A DNA stretch of 19,411 nucleotides from Desulfocurvus sp. (lineage in GTDB: Bacteria > Desulfobacterota > Desulfovibrionia > Desulfovibrionales > Desulfovibrionaceae). Shown piece after piece: positions 14,629-19,411 of this stretch (positions are counted from its first letter, which is position 1; the number at the start of each line of letters is the position of its first letter). The stretch lies in contig NZ_JALNWM010000040.1 in the NCBI RefSeq assembly GCF_023230885.1, positions 1-19,411 of the forward strand, in the 5' to 3' direction. A program made the position numbers and the translations under genes. The notes below the pieces were generated by a model. It was not told the origin of the DNA, made no database searches, and worked only from the letters and a program-made list of their open reading frames with translations.

Positions 14629-15189
14629 ATGCCTGAGCCCGAGCCGCGCGGGGACGCCGCGCCCGGACCGGCCGCCGGGGAGTTCCGCTTCGCCCGCCTG
14701 GGGCTGGATGACCTGCCCGGCCTGGTGGCGCTGGAGCGGCGCTGCTTCTCCATGCCCTGGGGCGAGCGCGAGTTCCGCCTGGGGCTTGAGGGCCGGGTCT
14801 TCAATGTTTTCGGGCTCTTTGGTCCCGGTGGCCTGGCGGCCTATGTGTCGTTCCACCACGTCGTGGACGAGATGGAGATCCTGAATATCGCCGTGCGCCC
14901 GGAGCTGCGTCGCCGGGGCCTGGGTGCGCGGCTGCTGGGGCTGGCCCTTGGCATCTGCGCGGGGATGGGCGTGCGCGTGGCCCGGCTGGAGGTGCGCGCG
15001 GGCAACGTTCCGGCCCTGGCGCTCTATGCCCGCTTCGGCTTCGCCCGCGTCGGCCTGCGCCGGGGCTACTACACCGACACCGGCGAGGACGCCGTGCTCA
15101 TGAGCCTGGACCTGCCCGCCCCGGCGGCCCCGGGCGGGCCCGGCGCGGCGGGGCCTCCCCCGGGTCTGGATAATTCCGGCGCCGCGTAG
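14629..15189 (+). CDS. rimI: Ribosomal-protein-S18-alanine N-acetyltransferase (RimI-like GNAT)
   Basis: RimI acetylates the N-terminal alanine of ribosomal protein S18 using acetyl-CoA. The 186-residue product carries the family's RRCFSMPWGEREFR (residues 37-50), the acetyl-CoA pyrophosphate-binding loop RPELRRRGLGARLL (90-103), LEVRAGNVPALALYARFGF (120-138) with Glu121 and Tyr133 at the positions of the E. coli catalytic pair, and RRGYYTDTGEDAVLM (144-158). It has about 18 extra residues at the N-terminus and a Pro/Gly/Ala-rich tail of about 25 residues, both outside the GNAT fold. The ATG at 14629 is preceded by GGGGAGGGGG. It lies 83 bases upstream of pgk on the same strand. S18 specificity is inferred; a general GNAT role is the alternative. 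Confidence 0.88.
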   Translation: MPEPEPRGDAAPGPAAGEFRFARLGLDDLPGLVALERRCFSMPWGEREFRLGLEGRVFNVFGLFGPGGLAAYVSFHHVVDEMEILNIAVRPELRRRGLGARLLGLALGICAGMGVRVARLEVRAGNVPALALYARFGFARVGLRRGYYTDTGEDAVLMSLDLPAPAAPGGPGAAGPPPGLDNSGAA

Positions 15190-15202
15190 TACAGCATGCC
15201 AA

Positions 15203-15222
15203 GGGCCGCCCAGCGGCGGCCC
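15203..15222 (+). other. Perfect hairpin in the rimI-pgk gap
   Basis: GGGCCGCC (15203-15210) and GGCGGCCC (15215-15222) form an 8 bp stem closed by a CAGC tetraloop. No T tract follows, so it is probably not an intrinsic terminator. It may be an mRNA-processing or stability element at the head of the pgk transcript. Confidence 0.4.
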
Positions 15223-15272
15223 CCACCATGACGCAAAGGCCCGCCGCGGGCCCAATCCCAAGGAGAACCGCC

Positions 15273-16451
15273 ATGATCCGCTGCATCGACGAACTGGACC
15301 TCAAGGGCAAGAAGGTGCTGGTGCGCGTGGACTTCAACGTGCCCCTGAAGGACGGGGCCATCGTCGACGACAACCGCATCCGGGCCAGCCTGCCCACCCT
15401 GCGCCTGGCCCTCGAGCGCGGCGCCGCGCTGATTTTGTGCTCGCACCTGGGCAAGCCCAAGGGCCAGCCCGCTCCCGAGTTCTCCCTCAAGCCCGTGGCC
15501 CGGCACCTGGCCGACCTGCTGGGCCGCGAGGTGGCCATGGCGCCGGACTGCGTGGGCCCCGAGGTCGAGCGCATGGTGTCCATGCTTGGCCCCGGCGGCA
15601 TCCTGATGCTTGAGAACCTGCGCTTCCACAAGCAGGAGCAGGCGGGCGACGACGCCTTCGGCGCGGCCCTGGCCGCCCTGTGCGACGTGTACTGCTGCGA
15701 CGCCTTCGGCACGGCCCACCGCGCCCACGCCTCCATGACCGCCATCCCCGCCCACGCGCCCGAGAAATGCGCGGGCCTGCTGCTCATCAAGGAATGGAAA
15801 TACCTGGGCCAGGCCCTGGCCGACCCCGCGCGGCCCTATGTGGCCATCTCCGGCGGGGCCAAGGTGTCCACCAAGCTGGGCATCCTGCGCAACCTGCTGT
15901 CCAAGGTGGACAAGCTCATCGTCGGCGGGGCCATGGCCAACACCTTTTTCCTGGCCCAGGGCCACGGGGTGGGCGCCTCGCTGGTGGAGCCCGATCTGGT
16001 GGACGAGGCCCGGGCCGTGATGGACGAGGCCGCCCGGCGCGGGGTCGAGCTGCTGCTGCCCGTGGACTGCGTGCTCGGCTCCGGGCCCGAGGCCGGGGCC
16101 GCCGGGCCCGCCGTGGGCGTGGACGCCGTGCCCGAGGGCCAGATGATCCTCGACGCGGGTCCGGCCTCGGTGGCGCGCTGGGCCAAGGCCCTGGCCGGGG
16201 CGGGCACGGTGGTCTGGAACGGACCGGTGGGCCTGTTCGAGAACCCGGCCTTCGCGGCGGGCTCCACGGGGCTGGCCCGGGCCGTTGTGGACTGCGGCGC
16301 GCTGACCATCATCGGCGGCGGCGACACCGGCGCGGCCCTGACCGTGGCCGGGCTGGCGGACAAGGTGACCTTCGTCTCCACCGGCGGGGGATCGTTCCTG
16401 GAACTCATGGAGGGCAAGGACATGCCCGCCTTCAAGGCCCTGGAGGTCTAG
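15273..16451 (+). CDS. pgk: Phosphoglycerate kinase
   Basis: Pgk interconverts 1,3-bisphosphoglycerate + ADP and 3-phosphoglycerate + ATP. The 392-residue product shows the N-terminal signature KKVLVRVDFNVPLKDG (residues 13-28), SHLGKPKG, LMLENLRFHKQE, DAFGTAHRAHAS, the nucleotide-domain segment ISGGAKVSTKLGIL, WNGPVGLFE and the C-terminal GGGDTGAAL / STGGGSFLELMEG. The ATG at 15273 has a perfect AAGGAGAA 7 bases upstream, which rules out the longer in-frame start at 15228. tpiA follows after 3 bases and secG after that, so pgk probably heads a pgk-tpiA-secG unit; no good promoter was found in the gap before it. Confidence 0.98.
   Translation: MIRCIDELDLKGKKVLVRVDFNVPLKDGAIVDDNRIRASLPTLRLALERGAALILCSHLGKPKGQPAPEFSLKPVARHLADLLGREVAMAPDCVGPEVERMVSMLGPGGILMLENLRFHKQEQAGDDAFGAALAALCDVYCCDAFGTAHRAHASMTAIPAHAPEKCAGLLLIKEWKYLGQALADPARPYVAISGGAKVSTKLGILRNLLSKVDKLIVGGAMANTFFLAQGHGVGASLVEPDLVDEARAVMDEAARRGVELLLPVDCVLGSGPEAGAAGPAVGVDAVPEGQMILDAGPASVARWAKALAGAGTVVWNGPVGLFENPAFAAGSTGLARAVVDCGALTIIGGGDTGAALTVAGLADKVTFVSTGGGSFLELMEGKDMPAFKALEV
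16442..16446 (+). promoter_or_regulatory. Ribosome-binding site for tpiA inside the pgk end
   Basis: GGAGG lies in the last codons of pgk, 8 bases upstream of the GTG at 16455. It supports that start and translational coupling of the two genes. Confidence 0.7.
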
Positions 16452-16454
16452 CCT

Positions 16455-17213
16455 GTGAAGAAGCTCATGGCCGCCAACTGGAAGATGTACAAGACCGCCG
16501 AGGAGGCGTTCGACACCGCCGCCGAGCTGGTGGCCCTGTGCGGGGCCTCCCTGCCCGACGACCGCGAGGTGCTGGTCATCCCGCCGTTCACGGCCCTTGG
16601 CCGCGCGGGGCAGGCTCTGGCGGGCAATCCGCGCTTCCTGCTGGGCGGGCAGAACTTCTATCCCGAGGAGCAGGGCGCCTTCACCGGCGAGATATCCCCG
16701 GCCATGCTGCTGGACGCGGGCTGCGCCTTCGCCCTGGCCGGGCACTCCGAGCGCCGCCATGTCATGGGCGAAACCGACGAGATGGTCGGGCGCAAGGTGG
16801 CCTTCGGCCTGGAGAAGGGGCTGTCGGTGATCCTGTGCGTGGGCGAGCGCATCGAGGAGCGCCGGGCCGGGCAGGTGGAGGACGTGTTGCGCGTCCAGCT
16901 GGACAAGGGCCTGGCCGGGGTGCCTCGCGACGTGGACCCCGTGCGGCTGGTGGTGGCCTACGAGCCCGTGTGGGCCATCGGCACCGGCGAGGTCGCGGGC
17001 CCGGAGGAGATCGTCCAGGCCCACGGCGCGGTGCGCCGGGAGCTCTTGCGGCTGTTCGGCGAGGCCGGGCACGAAGTGCGCGTCCAGTACGGCGGCAGCG
17101 TCAAGCCCGACAACGCCGCCGAGATTATTCACCTTGACAACGTAGACGGCGTACTGGTAGGAGGCGCAAGCTTGCGGGCCGACAGTTTCAGCCGCATCGT
17201 TCTGGCCGATTGA
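16455..17213 (+). CDS. tpiA: Triose-phosphate isomerase
   Basis: TpiA interconverts dihydroxyacetone phosphate and glyceraldehyde 3-phosphate. The 252-residue length is normal. Catalytic and phosphate-binding motifs are complete: AANWKMYK with Asn8 and Lys10, LAGHSERR with His97, VVAYEPVWAIGTG with the catalytic base Glu170, and QYGGSVKPDNAAE followed by VLVGGASL. The start is a GTG, 3 bases after the pgk stop and 8 bases after a GGAGG inside pgk; the product then begins KKLMAANWKM as expected. secG follows after 40 bases. Confidence 0.98.
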   Translation: MKKLMAANWKMYKTAEEAFDTAAELVALCGASLPDDREVLVIPPFTALGRAGQALAGNPRFLLGGQNFYPEEQGAFTGEISPAMLLDAGCAFALAGHSERRHVMGETDEMVGRKVAFGLEKGLSVILCVGERIEERRAGQVEDVLRVQLDKGLAGVPRDVDPVRLVVAYEPVWAIGTGEVAGPEEIVQAHGAVRRELLRLFGEAGHEVRVQYGGSVKPDNAAEIIHLDNVDGVLVGGASLRADSFSRIVLAD

Positions 17214-17240
17214 CGCGCCGGAAACCGCAAGAGCGTCCTC

Positions 17241-17246
17241 AGGAGG
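17241..17246 (+). promoter_or_regulatory. Ribosome-binding site deciding the TTG start of secG
   Basis: AGGAGG is a full Shine-Dalgarno match 7 bases upstream of the TTG at 17254. No ATG occurs between it and the first membrane segment. Confidence 0.85.
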
Positions 17247-17253
17247 AACTTAC

Positions 17254-17616
17254 TTGGAAGCCCTGGTTTTGACCCTGCACATTCTCGCGTGCATCATTCT
17301 CGTTGTCCTCGTGCTCCTGCAATCCGGAAAGGAAGGCATGGGCGTGATCTTCGGCGGCGGTTCGTCGTCCATGTTCGGCGGCTCCGGCGCCGGCGGCCTG
17401 CTGACCAAGCTGACCGCCTTCCTGGCCGTGGTCTTCCTGGTGACCTCGCTGCTGTACAACATCCTTACCGGCTCCAAGGCCGCCGACCAGGGCGGCTCGG
17501 TGATCATCGGCCAGCCTGCCGTGGAGGAGGCCGCCCCCGCGCCGCAGGAGCCCGCCAAGCCCTTCGACAGCATCGAGGTCGAGGAGCCCAAGGCCGAGGA
17601 ACCCGCCCAGAAGTAG
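17254..17616 (+). CDS. secG: Preprotein translocase subunit SecG
   Basis: SecG is the small accessory subunit of the SecYEG protein-export channel in the inner membrane. The 120-residue product has two membrane segments (about residues 3-21 and 50-68). The family's glycine-rich connecting loop joins them: LLQSGKEGMGVIFGGG, then SSSMFGGSGAGGLLTKLT. A hydrophilic acidic, Pro/Ala/Glu-rich tail of about 45 residues follows and is longer than the minimal family core. The start is TTG, supported by AGGAGG 7 bases upstream. It follows tpiA and precedes tRNA-Leu by 16 bases, a common bacterial arrangement (tpiA-secG-tRNA-Leu). Confidence 0.95.
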   Translation: MEALVLTLHILACIILVVLVLLQSGKEGMGVIFGGGSSSMFGGSGAGGLLTKLTAFLAVVFLVTSLLYNILTGSKAADQGGSVIIGQPAVEEAAPAPQEPAKPFDSIEVEEPKAEEPAQK

Positions 17617-17632
17617 TTCGACAAGCCCATAC

Positions 17633-17719
17633 GCCGAAGTGGTGGAACTGGTAGACACGCCATCTTGAGGGGGTGGTGACCTCACGGTCGTGGGAGTTCG
17701 AGTCTCCCCTTCGGCACCA
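17633..17719 (+). tRNA. tRNA-Leu, anticodon GAG
   Basis: The sequence folds as a class II tRNA of 87 bases including an encoded CCA. The acceptor stem is GCCGAAG with CTTCGGC and discriminator A. The anticodon stem CCATC/GGTGG encloses a 7-base loop TTGAGGG, giving anticodon GAG at 17667-17669, which reads CUC and CUU. The long variable arm and the T arm GGGAG-TTCGAGT-CTCCC are intact. It lies 16 bases after secG and is followed by a strong terminator, so it may be processed from the pgk-tpiA-secG transcript. Confidence 0.97.
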
Positions 17720-17730
17720 GCTGAAAAATC

Positions 17731-17761
17731 AGGGTTACAGCCTCAGGCTGTAACCCTTTTT
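17731..17761 (+). terminator. Intrinsic terminator after tRNA-Leu
   Basis: AGGGTTACAGCC (17731-17742) and GGCTGTAACCCT (17746-17757) form a perfect 12 bp stem with a 3-base loop, followed by T at 17758-17761. It begins 11 bases after the tRNA and should end the secG-tRNA transcript. Confidence 0.93.
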
Positions 17762-17799
17762 CTGTGTTTGCCGGATAAAACAAGACGTGTGCGGCCCCT

Positions 17800-17855
17800 T
17801 TTGGGCAGGAGTGTCTTTTGTAAGAATCAGGTTTGGGCGGGAGTGTCTTTTGCAA
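17800..17855. repeat. Imperfect direct repeat, 24-base units at 32-base spacing
   Basis: The unit at 17800-17823 recurs at 17832-17855 with two differences in 24 bases. Both share the core GGAGTGTCTTTTG. The 8 bases between the units and the bases after the second copy are only loosely similar. Confidence 0.85.
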
Positions 17856-18010
17856 CTCATCGGGGACCCGGGCTGCGAAATCATGGGAGGCTGTTCACTC
17901 GGCCCTTCGGTCAGGCTGGGTGTGCCAAATCCAACTGCCGGGGCGGCCGGGTCGGCACCAGCTTGCCTCAGGCCCGTCAAGAAGGGCTGGCAAGGCGCAT
18001 GAAGGCCGAT

Positions 18011-18046
18011 GGGCCCTCGAAGCCATTCGGGCCCTCGAAGCCCTTG
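18011..18046. repeat. 18-base tandem duplication
   Basis: Two adjacent 18-base units (18011-18028 and 18029-18046) begin with the identical 14-mer GGGCCCTCGAAGCC and differ at two positions in total. Confidence 0.85.
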
Positions 18047-18178
18047 GCTCGCGGACGGTTTTTGGGTTTGCCGCATGGGGTCGGCCTGCCCGGCGGAGCA
18101 GCCGCAGGGGCTGGCCGGTTTTGCGGGGGGCGCCTGAAGTGGCAGGCCGGGCGTGTCGCGGGGGCTTGAGCACCTCCC

Positions 18179-18211
18179 AAAAAAGGCCCGCCCCCGGAAT
18201 GGGGGCGGGCC
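18179..18211 (-). terminator. Intrinsic terminator of the RRM gene
   Basis: On the minus strand a perfect 11 bp stem (18211-18201 with 18195-18185, 5-base loop) is followed by six T (18184-18179). It starts 27 bases after the stop of the RNA-binding-protein gene. Confidence 0.95.
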
Positions 18212-18237
18212 TCGATGCCGAGTCGGGTGCGAGCCGC

Positions 18238-18504
18238 CTACCAGCGGGGGGCGCGCTCGGTGCGGGGGCGGGCTTCGTTGACCTTCAGGTTGCGGCCACC
18301 GAAATCGGTGCCGTCCAGGGCCTCGATGGCGGCCAGAGCGCTCTGGTCGTCCATCTCGACGAAACCGAAGCCACGGGGGCGGCCGGTCTCGCGGTCTTCG
18401 ATGAGCTTGACGGACTTGACTTCACCGAAGTTGGAAAACGCCTTGCGGATGTCTTCTTCGGTGGCGGACCAGGGCAGATTGCCGACGTAGATGCTCTTGG
18501 CCAT
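18238..18504 (-). CDS. Small single-RRM RNA-binding protein
   Basis: The 88-residue product is essentially one RNA-recognition motif. RNP2 is IYVGNLPW (residues 5-12) and RNP1 is RGFGFVEM (about 44-51), with the canonical aromatic residues for stacking on RNA bases. A short basic tail (ARPRTERAPRW) follows the domain; there is no long glycine-rich tail as in cyanobacterial Rbp proteins. The ATG at 18504 was chosen because GGAG precedes it by 9 bases and the RRM begins at once. An open frame continues to 18717, but it runs past the predicted promoter, and the nearby ATG at 18519 overlaps the Shine-Dalgarno sequence. The gene is monocistronic, with its own promoter, a leader of about 170 bases and a strong terminator. 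Proteins of this kind are often induced by cold and bind mRNA; here that is inference. Confidence 0.93.
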   Translation of the reverse strand: MAKSIYVGNLPWSATEEDIRKAFSNFGEVKSVKLIEDRETGRPRGFGFVEMDDQSALAAIEALDGTDFGGRNLKVNEARPRTERAPRW

Positions 18505-18682
18505 TGTGAAACTCTCCATGCGGAATAGGGAAGGGTGGTTGGCGCACCATGCGCCTTCAAAAAAGGGGTCGGGTACACAAGTTGCGTACACGGCCCCTTG
18601 ATGACTCCTGTTTGATCTTGCACCAGCGTCGGCGTTGCGTCTTTGCCGCGCCCCTGCGGGCGTCACTGGAATTTTTTGAGAA

Positions 18683-18711
18683 TTCTTATGCGGGCCGGGT
18701 TCCCCTGTCAA
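18683..18711 (-). promoter_or_regulatory. Promoter of the RRM gene
   Basis: On the minus strand a perfect TTGACA (18711-18706) is followed after 17 bases by TAAGAA (18688-18683, three of six). The AT-rich bases just downstream would ease melting. Transcription would begin near 18676, giving a leader of about 170 bases. Confidence 0.55.
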
Positions 18712-18892
18712 GGGCATTTCAGGCCGGGATCGAAAAAACGTTGCCCGTTTTGACCAGTCTTTACGCGCCGCCTGCGCCCCTGGCCGCTGCTGTTCCGGGC
18801 CGGGGCGCCCCGCGGGCGGCCCGTGGGCGGGGCTCCGCCCACAGGCTGGCCCCGCCGCCTTCCCTGCGCCGCCGGGGGCGCAGGGGCACCCT

Positions 18893-18924
18893 GCGGGGCG
18901 CCCGTTTACGCCGGGGCGCCCCGC
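18893..18924 (-). terminator. Hairpin just after lysA
   Basis: GCGGGGCGCCC (18893-18903) and GGGCGCCCCGC (18914-18924) form a perfect 11 bp stem with a 10-base loop, 7 bases beyond the lysA stop on the minus strand. There is no T tract, so it may stabilise the mRNA 3' end or act with Rho instead of being a classic terminator. Confidence 0.45.
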
Positions 18925-18931
18925 CTCGCGC

Positions 18932-19411
18932 TCATTCCTCCAGGGCCGTCAGGTCCGCGTAGGTCTCGCGGCGGCGGGCCACGGTGATCTCGGCGCCGTC
19001 CACGATGATTTCCGCCGCCCGGGGGCGGGAGTTGTAGTTGGAGCTCATGGTGAAGCCGTAGGCGCCGGCGGAGAGCACGGCCAGCAGCTCGTCCTGTTCC
19101 ACGGCGGGCAGCTCGCGGTCGCGCGCCAGGAAGTCGCCGGACTCGCAGACGGGGCCGACCACGTCGGCCGCGCGCAGGGGGCGCCCCTCCTGTTCCAGCA
19201 CGGGCAGGATCTTGTGGTAGCTGCCGTAGAGCGAGGGCCGGATCAGGTCGTTCATGGCCGCGTCGGCGATGATGAAGTGCTTGCTCGGGGTGTCCTTGGT
19301 GTAGAGCACGCGCGTGACCAGGATGCCCGCGTTGCCCGCGATGACCCGCCCGGGTTCGAGGACCAGCCGCAGGGGCAGGCCGCGCAGCCGCTCGGCCAGG
19401 GCGCGGCCGAA
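18932..19411 (-). CDS. lysA: Diaminopimelate decarboxylase, N-terminal part beyond right edge
   Basis: LysA is a PLP enzyme that decarboxylates meso-diaminopimelate to L-lysine, the last step of lysine synthesis. The last 159 residues are present, in frame to the edge of the window. They carry the PLP phosphate-contact motif EPGR, the second-subunit active-site segment VCESGDFLA with its catalytic cysteine, and AGAYGFTMSSNYNSRPR with the conserved tyrosine. These distinguish it from ornithine/arginine decarboxylases of the same fold. The family is about 410-430 residues, so roughly 60 percent is missing. It reads toward the RRM gene but is separated from it by over 200 non-coding bases and a hairpin cluster. 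Confidence 0.96.
   Translation of the reverse strand, partial: FGRALAERLRGLPLRLVLEPGRVIAGNAGILVTRVLYTKDTPSKHFIIADAAMNDLIRPSLYGSYHKILPVLEQEGRPLRAADVVGPVCESGDFLARDRELPAVEQDELLAVLSAGAYGFTMSSNYNSRPRAAEIIVDGAEITVARRRETYADLTALEE

Larger units (their letters stand above)
17762..18178. other. Non-coding gap with short tandem repeats
   Basis: I see no credible gene in these roughly 417 bases. Open frames on both strands lack ribosome-binding sites and family motifs, and several run through the tRNA or the RRM gene. The interval holds two short tandem repeats (17800-17855 and 18011-18046) and a 12-base copy of the tRNA-Leu 3' end (17952-17963). It is noticeably less GC-biased near 17762-17900 than the flanking genes. 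Confidence 0.6.

Noticed and set aside
15169..15174. GATAAT as a -10 box for pgk
   Set aside because: It lies inside the rimI end, has no acceptable -35 at 16-18 bases, and the extended -10 TG is misplaced.
17800..17855. CRISPR-like direct repeats
   Set aside because: Only two units, a spacer of about 8 bases, imperfect identity, and no cas gene in the window.
17735..18169. Open frames of 113-159 residues on both strands after tRNA-Leu
   Set aside because: They run through the tRNA or its terminator, lack ribosome-binding sites and family motifs, and owe their openness to GC bias and the 18-base in-phase repeat.
18505..18717. N-terminal extension of the RRM protein to 159 residues
   Set aside because: The extension would cross the predicted promoter and its sequence is not protein-like. 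The shorter start has a ribosome-binding site and begins directly at the RRM.

Overview
This is a gene-dense, strongly GC-rich stretch of an ordinary bacterial chromosome. The gene content points to a sulfate-reducing deltaproteobacterium of the Desulfovibrio group: a precorrin-2 dehydrogenase / HemX-like / hemA cluster, a family 9 glycosyltransferase paired with a CgeB-like one, a tandem-GAF protein before a lone mreB, and a small single-RRM protein. This assignment is an inference from gene content and composition. No 16S or other taxonomic marker is present.

Layout, left to right. Bases 1-2427 (minus) form a tetrapyrrole operon read from a good sigma70-type promoter at 2466-2493: precorrin-2 dehydrogenase, a HemX/CcsA-like membrane protein, then hemA, which runs off the left edge. 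Bases 2577-5212 (plus) hold two overlapping glycosyltransferase genes. Bases 5249-7304 (minus) hold rsmE and rarA, overlapping by 8 bases. Bases 7445-10323 (minus) hold an unrecognised 581-residue protein with a clear promoter, followed by gcvT and a textbook terminator. A 640-base gap follows; it contains a terminator-like hairpin and a competing stem ahead of a tandem-GAF gene (10966-11937). mreB has its own promoter and a terminator. Next come an inositol-monophosphatase-family gene, a divergent pair (a degenerate Nudix protein, minus; rimI, plus), and the plus-strand run pgk, tpiA, secG, tRNA-Leu(GAG) ending in a strong terminator. The last part holds a repeat-bearing gap, a small RRM protein with a long leader (minus), and the 3' end of lysA (minus, cut by the right edge).

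How the genes work together. The left operon supplies 5-aminolevulinate (HemA) and sirohydrochlorin (precorrin-2 dehydrogenase); in Desulfovibrio the latter feeds both siroheme and the siroheme-dependent heme route. pgk and tpiA are adjacent glycolytic enzymes with coupled translation signals, and secG is the small subunit of the Sec translocon. rsmE, rimI and the tRNA serve translation, and rarA serves replication-fork maintenance.

I see no CRISPR array, toxin-antitoxin pair, phage, transposase or recognisable defence system. The most interesting parts are non-coding or unrecognised: the attenuator-like leader before the tandem-GAF gene, the unknown 581-residue protein, the tRNA 3'-end echo with short repeats downstream of tRNA-Leu, and the long leader of the RRM gene.
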